Counted from the first letter of the stretch, positions 1 to 13,382 are shown. The stretch is DNA of 64,000 nucleotides from Coccinella septempunctata (GCF_907165205.1 NC_058193.1:32935521-32999520); one strand, 5' to 3'. A program made the numbers and translations. The notes: generated from the sequence alone by a model not told the origin.

Positions 1-527
1 ATAAGTGGTTCTACTCGTGGTACCCTCCTCGTTCCTTCTTCTAATCGTCGGGTAAATAGTTGAAGGAGTTGCGAAAGTGGTTCTGGTTTCTTCCCTTGTT
101 GGATAATAAGTACTTCTAGTTCTGGTAGATGGAAAATGAGTTGAAGGGTATTCTCTGGTTTTCTCTGTGTATACAGGTGTATTAGTGGGTCTACGAGTGT
201 AAATCGTGGATTTGGAAGTCTCCCAAGTCTGTCTATCAATAGTTTCCGTATATGAATGAGTTGGCCACTCTCTGTTTGTTGTTCGTGTCGGCTGTTCTGG
301 AGGCCTTGTCCGTGGAGATTCATTGGGAGGTCTTGTATTGAAGGGTCTGGTTCTTCTGGTTGGTACGGTACTTTCCGTATATGATCGCGTTGGCCATTCC
401 TTGTTTGTGATTCTTGTCGATTCTTCCGAAGGTCCAGTCCTAGTTGGTTCATTAGGAGGTCTTGTGTTAAAGGGTCTTGTCCTTCTGGTAGTGGTGGGTT
501 CCGTGGTTTCTTGAACTGGTCTCGCGA
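1..527 (-). repeat. Thr/Arg/Pro-rich MMP linker with an in-frame 43-residue tandem repeat
   Basis: Within the MMP linker exon, a 129-bp unit (43 codons, so in frame) occurs about twice, roughly between 240 and 500. Both copies encode TRPFNTRPPNE and later EWPTRSYTE or EWPTHSYTE. The rest of the exon is lower-order Thr/Arg/Pro/Tyr-rich sequence. This is a low-complexity, probably O-glycosylated hinge between the catalytic and hemopexin domains; glycosylation is inferred from composition. Confidence 0.75.
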
Positions 528-2865
528 CTGAAATGAATTGCGAGAGTTTGGTACTGCTGTACCTGACTAGGATGAATTGAAGGTGCGATATTTGTACTCA
601 CTGTATAATTGGTACATTGCTAAAATATCGTCCTGTCCAAGTTGAACTGAGCTTTCATCGTCTCCTTTATAATATGCAAACATCACAGATCTGGGATCGT
701 TGGAATGCGCCAATCCAAGGGAGTGTCCTAACTCGTGTAAAGCTACCGAGTAGAAGTCAGTTCCTTGAAAATAAAGAGAGTAATTTTTCAATCAGAACAT
801 ATATTAGTTATCGAGTAGTCACAGGTAGGTTTGCAATAACGAATGCCAGAAAATTAATTCGAAAACTACTTAAATTCGGCCACTTTTGCGTCAATATACG
901 TTGAAAGAACCAATAGTTTCGGAAAAAACTGGATTGAACCATTTATGTCTCAATATGTACATTTCTGCAGTGCAATAAAAGCCAAATTACCAAAATATCA
1001 TTTGGAAAACATTTGGCTCGAATAGTCTTTAAGGTTCTTAAGTACAATAATAAGTACATTCCTACCTCCATCCAATACTTCTTGTTGGCTTCCTTGGACC
1101 CAGTTTTCCTCATCATCAAAATGTATGTCTCCACTTATTTCTGAGCCAGAGTTAGGGAAATATGCGTGAGCAAGAACATAACCAGGCCCATCGAAGGGAA
1201 ATCTGAAAAAGGAAATATTTCAACACTTCCGATAATGATTAATTATTATTATTATCTGATCGATCAAACCCAACCTTCAAAAATTTTCTAAAAACATTCA
1301 GCATCTCTATACCACTATTATTTGTATCAAAACAACCAATTTTTCCCTGGAATTTGACAACTTACGGATCATTGTGTGCTCCCCTCGCAAAAGAAACAAT
1401 AATATCTGCATCGGGAGTTGTTTTCCGGGAAAATTTTAAACTTCCATAAGTTCCCCAAGTGTTCAGAGCTTTTCCAATGAGTCTTGCTACTGCCTCTTCT
1501 CCAAGTCTGGACGACCAATTGGCTATACTGAAAATAGATTCGTACTCATTTCCAATCACTTACCAATTACGATTTCAACCATAACTCAAAAGAAACATGA
1601 AAATGTTAGTTATTTTTGAGCTTTATTCGAAAAGTTTCGATATCTATTGCTTGTATTTCTTCAATTTTTTTAGTTGAGCGGTAAAATATAGCCCATATGT
1701 AGAATCATCAATTTAGAGTCAGTCTATAAATCTGTAAATCTTCATCACCTTTCAATACTTACTAGTAAGTGATGTGCCTTTTGTTCCAACCACTAGTTAA
1801 TGCGAATCTTTTCGACCTTTTCCCCTGAATAACATCAGCATTTCCACATCTCGGTCTTGTCATAAGCTACAATTCGATGGAAATTAATCAGAACCCAAGG
1901 AAAACCCAATAGATTCTATCAGCATGATTGGGAAATAAAATATTTCGATAAATCACTTTGTGGGAAATGACTAAGAGCATCTTAAATTTTAAATTCTTCG
2001 TTAATGCACCACAAACTAGGTGACAAATAATGTTTTGCGGTTTCGTTCATCAATGAGAAACGCTTCATTCATTGATGAAAAAAAGTCAAGTCATCCGTAC
2101 TACTCTTCTTCCGTTAGAAACTTTATCAGAGTTCTTTTGCTACTACTGTATTGTACCTCTTTTTAGTCAATTGCTTAGGATGTGGTTGCATATGTTGCTA
2201 TCGTCGTTTTTTTCTATTTATATCGCAATTAGGTGTTGCATAATTTTAGCATTTTTCCTTACCCACCTTCAAAGTAGCATTATCTAGTTTTCCAGTTTCT
2301 TTAAGTGCCCCGAATCTTTGTACCGTTTTTATAGTTTCACTGAGTCCTTCTTCTGTGTACAAAGCAGCTGAAGTTGTTTTGTCTGCCTTCAGATATCCAT
2401 ATTGCTTCATAAAATCCAACTATATACGAAAAAAACCAATTCAGTATTCCATATCATTGTTTGGACTTTTCAGATAAAAAATCTCGTCATTGTTCTGATG
2501 GTATATTACCATAATGAGTGCATTTCATTCAAGAAAACATCGACCTTAAATACTCTTACTGTCTATGTTTATACAAATACATGTTGGTCTTCATTAAACG
2601 AAAAATATAATGCTTTTTTTGATAGCTATCGAATAATGACGAGATGAAATATTCAATCGATAATTTCTAGCTGTTAATTTGATAAGATTTTCTTACCTAC
2701 CCCCATGAGAGCAATTTTCAAAACGTATTTAATCAGGGAAAAATCAGCGTGCGACCCCTTCACCTGAAAAGTTGCTGACTGTTTTGGATGCGTATTTTGA
2801 GGAAGAGGAAGAAAAAGCAGAAATAAATGGAGCCCCAGAAAGATAACTAATCTATAAGCAGTCAT
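1..2865 (-). CDS. Matrix metalloproteinase (MMP), partial, seven exons in the window
   Basis: Zinc endopeptidase of the matrixin family (peptidase M10A), secreted or membrane-bound, that cleaves extracellular matrix. Exons on the minus strand: 2764-2865, 2267-2419, 1763-1866, 1366-1527, 1066-1202, 602-763 and 1-527 (open at the edge); all phases join, giving 449 codons. The first exon encodes a hydrophobic signal peptide (MTAYRLVIFLGLHLFLLF). The second encodes the peptidoglycan-binding-like propeptide. The third carries the cysteine switch PRCGNADV and a furin site RSKR. Later exons hold calcium and zinc residues, the zinc motif HELGHSLGLAHS and the Met-turn SVMF. The last visible exon is a Thr/Arg/Pro-rich linker of at least 175 residues. 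The hemopexin domain is expected beyond position 1 but is not seen. The ATG at 2863-2865 is chosen because it opens the signal peptide. The family is certain; which insect MMP paralogue is not. Confidence 0.93.
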
Positions 2866-5800
2866 AGATGAGGAAGAAGGATAAGAACAATTAATATACA
2901 AAAATTAACCCCAAGGAAAGCTCAACTATGCCAACTACCTCTCAGTCGATGAATCTTTGAATTTTCGGCCTATGTAGCCGATTTTGTACCAAATTTCACT
3001 TAACGTCTTAATCTGCTTACAGATCAACATTTACGAAGAAAGATAGCTTCAAAATGAAAATTTCTGGGAGCCTTATATAAGAAATTATAAACCAAAAATC
3101 AACTTTTTCAAAGAAAAATTAACAATATTGTCACACAAGTTTTATGATGATGAGGGTGAAGGGTTGATAGATTTTTGTCGGCGATAAGTAAGCCAATAGA
3201 ATAAGGTTTTTCCACAACAATCCCTTCATATATAATTGGGAAATATGATGATTAAAAAAAAAGACATAATTTTGTTATAGAAAAAGACGGTATCATATCC
3301 ATTGTACAAAAAAATTGGACAGCATAATTGTTTTTTATACTCTTTTTTCTAAAATCGATTTTAAATCTTCAATCTTATGAAATTGCACACGTTGTGTCTG
3401 GTGCTGAAGTAAACTGGACTTGGTCATCTTATTATCGATAGAGAACAGGAAAAATTTTAGAGTACCTACATCATGCAAGTTGAATTAACGCGAAGAAGAA
3501 AGATGAAAAATTTGCTGAAGAAAAAGCTACGAAACCGGTGATCAACTTACCGCACTCTTGGGTGGTGGATTTACAGTTTTTTCGATGGGTAAACACCAAC
3601 AAACCTGGAGAACTATCAGAAAAACTGAAACTCTCATCGCTTAGATAATCAAATCAAAAATATTTTTTGTACTCAGGAAAATATGTTGCTTTTCGAATCT
3701 TCAAAAATTTTGCTGCCTTTTGGCTGTCTGGTAGTTCATTGGTATCGATGTGGTGTTGATTGGAGTAGGATTAGCAACGTACTGAACGCCATGAAACGAA
3801 AACATTGCTACGGGTATGTGAAGAATGCCTGAGGTGGCGGATTTACCTAAGATTCCCGATTCCTGTAATTCGAAAGATAAAAGGAAAGAAAGAAATGATT
3901 CACCGGTTGAGAAATACTCCTTTCATTATCATCTCATATTCCCGCGAGGAACGGTTGGTTTTTACCTGCTACACCCAGTGACATTAGAAGTGCTACATCC
4001 AAACTGATCATTGTCCAACTCCAACGGTCGCCTTACAAATAAATCGATAAGAAAATGAATGACCGAGTACACTTCTGTACGTCTTGTCTTCTAAGACAAA
4101 ATGAACTAGAACTTCATGGATTCACAGTTTCAGACTCTCTGGAGATAGGTAGAGGGTAGTTACAGTCCTTCCCATAATATCCCATACATGTTAAACCTGG
4201 TTAACCAGGTGGCCTCTGCAAAACATCAACGCCTGCTTCTTGGAATCCATTTAGTTTGACTATAGCACTATGAAGACTTTGATATGCTGAAAAATGACGT
4301 GTGGAAGCCAAATACAGGGTATTTACTGACGATGTGGCATAATGAACGAGGAGATTCCTTGTCCATGTCCAGAAATATTCATATTTCTTGACAGAAACAA
4401 GGGTCAGCTATCGTGGTACCTATCACAAATACCATTCGATTATGTCATTAGTCTTTCATCTTTCTAAACAAAAACCAAACTGAAGAATCAAGTGGGGGGT
4501 AACAATCCTTATGTCATTGAGTATAAATCAAAATCAGTTATTCTCTCAGAAAGATATTGAAGCTGGATAGGCGATGGTAAAATTCAGAGGAGATAATCCT
4601 CGAAGATAACGTAATTGGTACCTACTTCTGATTCGTTTGGCTGTAATTTCGTTGCGAATTGATTGACCCCCAGTATACACAGGTTCCAAGATTGAGATTG
4701 GAAATTGGCTAACGCCTCGAGAAATTCGGGTTCAAAAAGTTTCCAGAAATAATTGCATGCCCGTGAAATTATAAGTCAATACTCTCGTACTTCTCAGACT
4801 TCAGGAATTCCTTTCTTGAGGAACAATAACACAGGTGATAAATGATGAATAGGTACCTTTAACATTGTATAAAGCCTTTATAAGCTCCCAAATTCCCAAT
4901 AGAAGCAAAAAGGCATAATGATCTGTTCAGTTTCTGAGATGTCAAGACGCTTTGCAATTAAATATCCTGTGTTTTTAAGTGGTCAAGATGATTATCACTT
5001 CTATATTGAATACACAGACAAAAAATTAGTTCAATCTTAGAAAACTAAGAGTTCACTGAATAACAGTCAAAATAAACTTAAATCAGAAGATAAAGATATA
5101 CATTTGGCAGATGCGATAAGGAACGGATGATATAAGCAGCATACCTACAGCAGTGAATGCCTTCTTCGAATTTTTTTCGATATTCCTCAAGAATTGGTGG
5201 ATAGAAGTCTCGATGAAGGAAAATTGATGCCGGATAGAGCTACTTTTTTACCAAGTAATCGTCCCTTGGAATCTTACGGAAATAATAGTTATTCTTGCAT
5301 CCGAAATTTATCTAATACGAAGTTAGACTTCGAATCGTAAAATTTGTGGTTTCAGACTAATGGAAATTGGGAAATACGTACACCTACTTCCATTTGGGTT
5401 GCCGGAAAAGAAAATATTTAGCAACAAACGTTGGTCACAAGATAAGATTGTTGAGCAATATGCCTTTGAGGTATTAATTCTGGTCAATCGATATATTTTT
5501 GAACGAAAATCCTACAGATAAATAAAATGAAATATTATGATCTTCTGAAACAGTAGCTGATGAATACACTGAAACCAAAATTTTCGTTGCAGTAACTGAA
5601 TTTTTTCACTCCGAGAAAAGGGATAGTTTCAACCGTGAGAAGTAAAATCAATGATGAATCAATTATGGTAATCGACTCCTTTTACAAAATAACCTCAGAA
5701 TTATTCATGGTTTTATGCAAGAATGTCCCATTACTTGTTTAACTCACAATCAAGCTCCAACAAGATGACAGATTTATCTATTGTTCTTCTTCAATAACTT

Positions 5801-7354
5801 TCAGAGCTGCTACATACACAAAGAAATAGAGGGAATAATTTCAACACGAAGTACACTGATTAATTTATTAGCAGGGTGTATATATCCTCGTATAATAGCA
5901 GAAAAGGCATTCTTCACAAATAAATACACAGCAAGTCATACATCCTGCCAACTGTGTCAATTCTAGGAATATATATGCCAAATATTATCGAAAGAATATA
6001 CTGTATATGATAATAAGACTAAGTAGACTTCCGAAAAAAAGGTTCTGCCAAGCTACTTATCGGTCAAGCATAGGTACAATAGTTCATGAACTTTCTTCAT
6101 GGATATCACCCGAAGTGATTTCATTACCTCCTATTTTTTCTGGGCTTCCATGAATATTATTATTATATTATTATTATTATATGCTTCAAATAAATTTTTG
6201 CAGATGCCTGTTGATCATTAGAATAATTGTTAAAAATCTTTTGTATTAAGTATAAATTTGAAGTGTTTTGAATTAGAGGTTTGAGATAAATAAAAGTCAA
6301 TTCCTCAATTTTCTTCATTTTTGTATTCTTAGTTAGTTATACCCTGAAATCTTTGTTATCCCGAATGAATTCCAACAACAGCTAACTCTTGGTGTGCATA
6401 ATTCAGAAATTCTTTGGGAAAATGTGAAGAATACTGAAATATTGTGTGATGGTCCAAATTACAATGACTACCCCTCTACGTAAAAGGTCCAAATCATAAG
6501 TCCTTTTATCCTGGTTGATGGAGGATTCTGTCAGAAAAGATAACAAGCTCCAAATGTTCAAATTCAGGTGGCGCAACAATGTAAGAATCAGATTGGAAGA
6601 AATATTGTAACCTCCTGCTGATCCTATTCTCCTAATACACAATTTCGAAATGAAAGGATTGAATGTTGGCTCCACTGTCACAGGACAAAAATTTGAATTA
6701 TTTTCTCATATTTAATTCCTTAATTTGGGCGATGAAATTAAAACTTCAAATAATACGACCACTATCACTCAGTTGGAAAATATTCTACTATACCTTCATA
6801 TTAACAAATCTTGCAATTTGGGGTCAACAGAGTTTTTGTAAAATAATGAAAACATTTTTTGTTTCTCAGATGCTCAATCATATGAGACGACTTATAATTT
6901 TTGACCTGGTGCAAACAAATCCCTTGATGGGTGCTGCTGATGCAGACACACTTGTCCACACCGCCAAAATAATAGGAGGCCAGGAGAAGATACACCGTCA
7001 TGGGATAATAACTCTCGCTAGAGAACCCCTACCAAAACCAGAAAAGAAGCAAATTTTAACCATTGAAATTTCAAGTTCCTTTTTGAAATTCGAATTCCAC
7101 GAATGCAGAAAAAGTACTATGCATGGCATGAAGATATTCCGAACTAGAATTCCTGTAATCTTGAAAATGTTCTGTTTTGTGATACTGGGGAGATAATATG
7201 ATTTTTTCATGTTTTATATCAGTTTATCTCACCTATTGTTTTAATCCCATTAGCTGAAAACGTTCGAAATGGCAAATAGAAAGAAAAAATGTAGAAATTT
7301 TTATCTGTATCGAATCATTGAAACTGAACTCATGAAAATTTATATTTGCATGAT
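2866..7354. other. Intergenic stretch, no gene supported
   Basis: AT-rich sequence upstream of the MMP start. Open frames here are short (60 to 177 codons), lack recognisable domains, and often begin with non-ATG codons. An ATT trinucleotide run lies near 6152-6181. The 5' untranslated region of the MMP gene, and possibly a non-coding first exon, must lie somewhere to the right of 2865, but I cannot place it. Confidence 0.5.
6152..6181. repeat. ATT microsatellite
   Basis: Interrupted run of att/tta triplets. Confidence 0.7.
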
Positions 7355-8492
7355 GGTGAGTCTTTTACTCGTACAAATATTTTAACAGTAGATTCTTGAG
7401 GTCTGAAGAAACACTTTTTTCTCATACCATTTTTTCCGATTCGACCGTAATAAAAAGATATAGCCATTTTAAGTTTTCATAATGAGCTGTGCCAAACCTG
7501 GAGAAACAAAAATCACCTTCAGAAGAACTAGCTAAATAAATCTGTGAGACTACACATCTGTGGATCTTTAAACAGTGTTGCATTCGGTTAAAGTACCCAA
7601 ATTTGAAAATTTGAAACGTTTTACTAAGTTGAGGGTGACCAAAAAGGCATAGATTCAACACTCGTTAGGGTAATGAAACTTTTTCCATATTCTATAGAAT
7701 CTATTCATTGAAAGTTTCCTTTTGAATAAGGGCCTTTCAAGATGTAAAATATTTTTAAGTGTTTCATTTGCTATGAACTATACGCCAATCGAAAATTTAA
7801 TTCAAACAATGCAATATTATGTTGAAGGTGTCTAAAGGCGATGACCCCAGAAATCAATGAATTAACACAAACTGCAACGTTAACAAGAATTACCACACTG
7901 CTTTCATTCAATTAATAATACCGCAGGAGTTCCTTGTCCACTGACAGTAAAATATGGATAACTATATAATTTTATCTGCGTCTTGTTCTTCATACTATCT
8001 GGACGGTATTTAAAGGAGAAAGTAGATTGAAAGACCAAAACATTTCTTTTGCACCTCTTCTAGTTTTCTCATTATGACCATTACGTACCATAAAAATACC
8101 AAAAATTCGTGAATATTTGAACGTTTCGAGTTATTTGATCTTCAAAAATTAAAAAGTATCTGTGAAATTTGAAAATTTGGGTACTTTATCTGAGTAGAAC
8201 TCTGTTTAAAAGATCCACAGATGAAAATTTCTAACGGCATGCAGACAGGAATTCCACAGATGTGTAGTGCCACAGATTTAACTAGTTATGCTGAAGGTAA
8301 TTTTGTTTTCCAGGGGTGGCACAGCTCATAATTTCAAGAAAACTTAAAATGGCTATATCTTTTTATCAGGGCCGAATCGGAAAAAATGGTATAGGAAAAA
8401 AGTGTTTCTTTTGACCTCAAGAATATACTGCTAAAATATTTTTACGAGTCAAAGACTCACCCTGTATATACAAGACAAAGACTCACCCTGTA
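7355..8492. mobile_element. Foldback/MITE element, copy 1
   Basis: Two inverted arms: 7355-7613 reads outward-in as ggtgagtcttttactcgtac... and 8165-8465 is its reverse complement, ending gactcaccctgtatata. Shared blocks include the stretch around 'agatccacagatg', 'aaaatggctatatctttt' and 'gaaacacttttt'. The middle (7614-8164) is about 550 bp with no ORF. A second short copy of the right tip, caaagactcaccctgtagg, follows at 8474-8492. Non-autonomous DNA element; superfamily unknown. Confidence 0.75.
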
Positions 8493-8514
8493 GGAAGGGC
8501 GGCCTCTACATTAG

Positions 8515-8920
8515 CCTAAAGACGGCATATTCTTAAATCCGACTCTGTGCGAAAGACGGATCAATCTGCGAATGTCGATCGCACCGACCTCCCGACTTCT
8601 CCGTCGCGCAAATCCGGTCGTCCCATTCCCGGCCATTGCGTCGAAGCGGAGCGGCTGTGCCTCCTTGCCGCCGCTCGCTCTGTCCGCTAGAGATACACCC
8701 TTCTTGTCGCGCGACCGCAGCAGGTCTCTCAGGTCCTATCGCATTTGTATACGCGGCAAGTTCGACGTACGCCACTGCGTTTGAGTATCCTCCAAATTGG
8801 CGGGATATTGAGTGTTTGTTTTGATCAAGAGTGACCCCTCTACGTTGGTGGATCTATCCCGGATGTCAGGTTTCGAGCGGTTTAATTGGGAGTGAACCTG
8901 ATAGGATCCTGAATTGGAGA
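8515..8920. other. GC-rich island
   Basis: A block clearly richer in G, C and CpG than its surroundings, densest between 8550 and 8770. ORFs on both strands (80 and 70 codons) show no domain and no splice context, so I do not call a protein. It may be a promoter or non-coding first exon for MMP (minus) or for the cytochrome b561 gene (plus); the sequence alone does not decide. Confidence 0.35.
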
Positions 8921-9592
8921 AGGTAATTGGTGGTTTAAATTTCCTGCGGAGATTCTTGTTTCTTTCATTATTCGCTGGAATGGAATTTCAGCTCGGCGTA
9001 TAGGCCTTTTGGAAGAGGGTGAACGATGCAAAAATATTTTCTTCAAATTTATAATGATTGCTTTTTTATTTTTTTTATACCTAAATATTTTTTTTTATTT
9101 TCACTGGAATATTCAAATAGTTCAATGGGTATCTTTCTTCATCTGGACCCGCGCATAGTCTATCCACACCCTTAAGCAATTTATAAGAAGGAGATCTTGT
9201 ACACTCTTAAATTATTATGCCCTGATTTTTCTCGAATTTATGGTTGGAAGATCTGATTTTCAAGATTCAATTTTCAGATTTCAATGATATTCTTGGTTGT
9301 TTGATACACCTTGGCTCCACAATGTTTTTCTAACAATTTTATTCCTTTTGGGTGCGTTATATTCTAGAAGTACTCAACAGAAACTTTTCTGAAGATCATT
9401 CAAGATCTCTTTTTCCTCCAGGTTATAATTAATGAGCCATCCATAAAATTTGTTTCGCAAGAATGTTGTTTAGCGATATTATACCAATGAAAAATTAATT
9501 ATAAATAGCTGGCTTTATTTTGAATGACTAAGGTTTTTTGTAATTTCTCCTTTAAATCAACCTTTTTTAGGAAAAATTAATTCATCAACAGG

Positions 9593-10252
9593 TATACAGA
9601 GTGAGTCTTCGAGTCGTACAAATAGTTCAACAGTAAATTCTTGAGGTTAAAAGAAACACTTTTTTCTTTACCATTTTTTCGGAATCAGCTAGTCTCAAAA
9701 GATACAGACTGTCGAAAAACCTTGAAAAAATGTTATTTTCACTTCTATCTCACAAACGGCTTTATCGAATGAAATGAATTGCGAAATATATTTTTTCATT
9801 TATTTGATGAATCTTTTTCGAACACAAGATATCACCAACGTCTTCCAGTTTTTTCATTATGACCATAACGCACCATAAAATTACCAGAAATTCGAACTAA
9901 GGTGGACTCTATCTAATGAATATTTGAACGTTTTGTAGAGTAAAAGTATCCTTCATATTTTATCGTATAATGCGCCGTTTTCGAGTAATTTGATTTTAAA
10001 AAATAAAAAATATCTGTGATATTCGTAAAATTGGGTACTTTTTCTGGATGCAACTCTGTTTAAAAGATCCACAGATGTGCAGTGACTCAGATTCAGCTAG
10101 TTATTCTGAACACAGCTGATTATGAAAACTTAAAATGGCTATATCTCTTTATTAGGGCCAAATCGGAGAAAATGTTTTAGGAAAAAGTGTGTTTTTTCTC
10201 CTCAAGAATCTTCTGTTGAAATATTTGTACACGAGTCAAACACTCGCCCTGT
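9593..10252. mobile_element. Foldback/MITE element, copy 2 (same family)
   Basis: Starts with ggtatacagagtgagtcttc near 9592, matching the tip of copy 1, and ends gagtcaaacactcgccctgtat near 10252. Its internal part (for example cattatgaccataacgcaccat near 9858) matches the interior of copy 1 near 8073. The outer inverted repeat is about 120 bp here, because the left arm is shorter than the right. No coding capacity. Confidence 0.7.
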
Positions 10253-12395
10253 ATAGCGTGAGTCTTATAGACTGGAATTTCCCTAGTAAGCGAATACGAT
10301 GCTGACATTATAGGAGAACACCACCAAAATTCTTTTTAATTCGATTTCTGTCAATTTTCTGATTCTAAGAAGAAAATGGAAAATTGCTTCTCACGTAACA
10401 ACTTTAGGGGGCTGTATATCAGAGCAGGGGCTGCTAAAAAAAATTATATGAAAGAACCACACTATTTTCTGACAATGAATCACCCCTTAGATTATTTTCG
10501 GAAAATTGGGTACATTGGCTGAATGAAACTCAGTTTAAAAGATCCACAGATGTGTGCAGTCACAGATTTAGCTAGTTATTCTGAAGATAATTTTGTTTCC
10601 AATTATGAAAACTTAAAATTGCTATGGTCCAGTTTCATAATCAAATTTCAGGTCAGTTTAGGCTCAAAGCTTCCTTTAGTGTAAAATCTCCTTTAGTGTC
10701 ATTTTTAGTGGGGTGAAAGGAAGGTTTAAAATTAAAGCGACTTTAGGTTTGATCACGAAACCGATTTTTCAGACAATCCTTTCAAGGACCTTTGAAATGA
10801 CCCTTTGGCTCAATTCAATGAGAGTACAGATGAGATTTAACGATCCCTCATTTTACAATAAATCAATATCGTTAGAACGATTTATAAACGTCCCCTTTTC
10901 AAAAATCCAAGTTGCTGTCAATAAAGCTTTTACTTGTACCTTTTTCCCCAGAGACCATGACCGGTCAACGAAATAGCGAAAGATATTGACGACACGTCCG
11001 ACATTCCTGATATAAATGACGAAATTTTCAATAAAGAAAGAAGGAAGTCATCATTCACCTTCCGGAATACAAACCGACTAAATTCATTTCCCGATTTTCC
11101 TCCGTTCCAGTCTAAGAATCCTTTTTGCCGCTCGGAAATCTTCCTCCTCGAACAGTATCATTTGGGAGTCCTTAGTTAGGACACGTCGTTCCTCCCTTCC
11201 CTCCCAGCTGAGTTCGTTCAGGGCTGCAGGATCTGGTCGTAAATTGTTGACTGGAAATTTCCCATCATTTAGATCCGTTTAATGGTAATTGGACCCGTTG
11301 TGGGTTAGGAATCGAGTCGATTCAGATCTGATGCCTTTCATAATTCGAGCATGTTGACTCGACGGATTCGAGGGTTGGTTCCCACCGGGAATCAGGGAGT
11401 CAGGGTGGCGTTTATGGAGGGTCCTTCAAATTGAGCTTCTTTGAGGATATGGGCACTGCCCAATCTGTATTGAAGGACCGAGTATTTTGCAGGAAAATCG
11501 GTTCGTATTGAGAAATGACCAGGGGGTGTCCAAGATTATCTTGTATTTTCAATAATATACAGGGTGTGAATGATTAGAAGCAAAATAAGCTAAGGGGGGA
11601 TAAGAATGAGGGATCGTTAAATTTCATCTGTACTCTCAATGAATTGAGCGAATTGGTCATTTCAAAGGTCCGTAAAAGGATTGTCTGAAACTCTGAAATC
11701 GGTTTCATAATAATCAAACCTTAAGTCGCTTTAATTTTAAACCTTCCTTTCACCCCACTAAAAATGACACTAAAGGAGATTTTACACTAAAGGAAGCTTT
11801 GAGCTTAAACTGACGTTAAATTTGATTATGAAACTGGACCATAGCAATTTTAAGTTTTCATAATGAGCTGAGCCACCCAAACAAAATTATCTTCAGAATA
11901 ACTAGCTAAATATGTGACTCTACACATAATTGGATCTTTTAAACTGAGTTTCATTCATCCAATGTACCCAATTTTCCAAAAATAATCTAAGGAGTGATTC
12001 ATTGTCAAAAAATAGTGTGGTTCTTTCATATAATTATTTGAGCAGCCCCTGCTCTGATATACAGCCCCCTAAAGTTGTCACCTGAGAAGCAATTTTCCAT
12101 TTTCTTCTTAGAATCAGAAAATTGACCGAAATCGAATTAAAAAAAAATTTCAGTGGTGTTCTCCTATAATGTCAGCATCGTATCCGCCGAATAGGGAAAT
12201 TTCAGTCTATAGGACTCACGCTATACAGGGTGAGTGTTTGACTCGTACAAATATTTCAACAGAATATTCTTGAGGTCAAAAGAAACACTTTTTCCTATAC
12301 CTTTTCTTCCGATTCGGCCCTAACAATATGATATAGCCATTTTAAGTTTTCATTATGAGCTGTGTCACCCCTGGAATACCTTCAGAATAACTACA
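10090..12395. repeat. 2.3-kb imperfect palindrome with arms of about 770-790 bp
   Basis: The sequence from about 10090 to 10860 recurs as reverse complement from about 11600 to 12395. Anchors paired by eye: 10276 tggaatttccctag with 12190 tagggaaatttcag; 10408 tagggggctgtatatcagag with 12049 ctctgatatacagcccccta; 10692 ctttagtgtcatttttagtg with 11757 cactaaaaatgacactaaag; 10844 cgatccctcatttt with 11605 aatgagggatcg. The arms include part of foldback copy 2 and a second diverged copy of its internal block. The spacer is about 740 bp. Confidence 0.85.
10860..11600. other. Spacer of the palindrome, GC-richer, no gene seen
   Basis: About 740 bp between the two palindrome arms. It is richer in G and C than the arms from about 11040 to 11480, appears single-copy within this window, and has no convincing ORF. 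Near 11559 there is a tip-like 'atacagggtgtgaatg'. It could be host DNA trapped between two inverted elements or cargo of one composite element. Confidence 0.4.
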
Positions 12396-13382
12396 CTCCA
12401 TTCATATTTATTTTAGCACTCGGTTGGCCATGGAAATTTGACACATTTCCCTCTGTATAGTACGAAAATGTGGGGTTATGAAGCTTGTCAAAACATTTTT
12501 GGTTTTAAATCAACGCTATGTTGCCCGTTCTACGTAAAAGTTTCTGTTATTACGTATTTCATCACAATGTCGAATCTCTTCGGAAAATATGTGACGATCA
12601 TAATTGAAGTTTATACAAACTGATTGAAGGCATACACAATCCACTTATTTGCATGGAAAATACAAGAGATCAGTATAATATCATAATATGCACTAGCTTG
12701 AGGAGAGTTAATGTTCGTTATCTTCTTTGGCTAAAGTTTGAATAAGTTACATCAGTTGTAGATTTCAGAAATATTAACCCAAAGATGAAATGCATATGAT
12801 GCAGTGGATGGGGATGGGTATCTCCCCAAGGAGTTTACAGATAATTACAAGAATGTTAAATTCTTCAACAAAAATCATCTTGCATCAATATAAGTAAAAG
12901 GAATTGAAGGAAGTTTCAAGTCAAGGTGAACTTCACCTTTGAACAAAAATTTCACATGAATAAACAATTAACAGGACAACTAGCGCGTATTTGTGGCTGT
13001 GCATCTTAATACATTGATATAATAATAATAATTAGGTATTTATTGGTACCTCATAAATCTACTGTTTTTAAAACTCAAAGACTCATCCTGTAGATTACTT
13101 TTATACTCAAGGCATAATCCAAACGGTTTAGGTCTGGTGATTTGGCTGGTCAGGTATTAGGACCATGCGTTTCCATCCACTGGTTACCTATATCTATGGC
13201 AATGCTTCTTTTTAAAAATAATCTAGAGCAAAAAATTTATGAAAATTCATCTCATTCTATGACCTTTACTTTTACAATGTATTGAAGTATTCTATGTCCA
13301 CTTCATTCACAGAATAATGTATGGAATAGATTCGTATGGAATTGTTGTTAATCACATTTTAAGATTTTTCTCGAAAATCATG

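Noticed and set aside
5330..5520. Possible cytochrome P450 remnant (a 'LPFGLP' stretch)
   Set aside because: No heme-binding cysteine motif follows and the frame is short and broken; resemblance too weak.
6663..7196. 177-codon plus-strand ORF
   Set aside because: No domain, AT-driven composition, overlapping ORFs on the other strand, and no splice context; probably chance.
8533..8784. Overlapping 60-80 codon ORFs on both strands
   Set aside because: Arg/Ser/Pro-rich translations typical of GC-rich non-coding DNA; no start or splice support.
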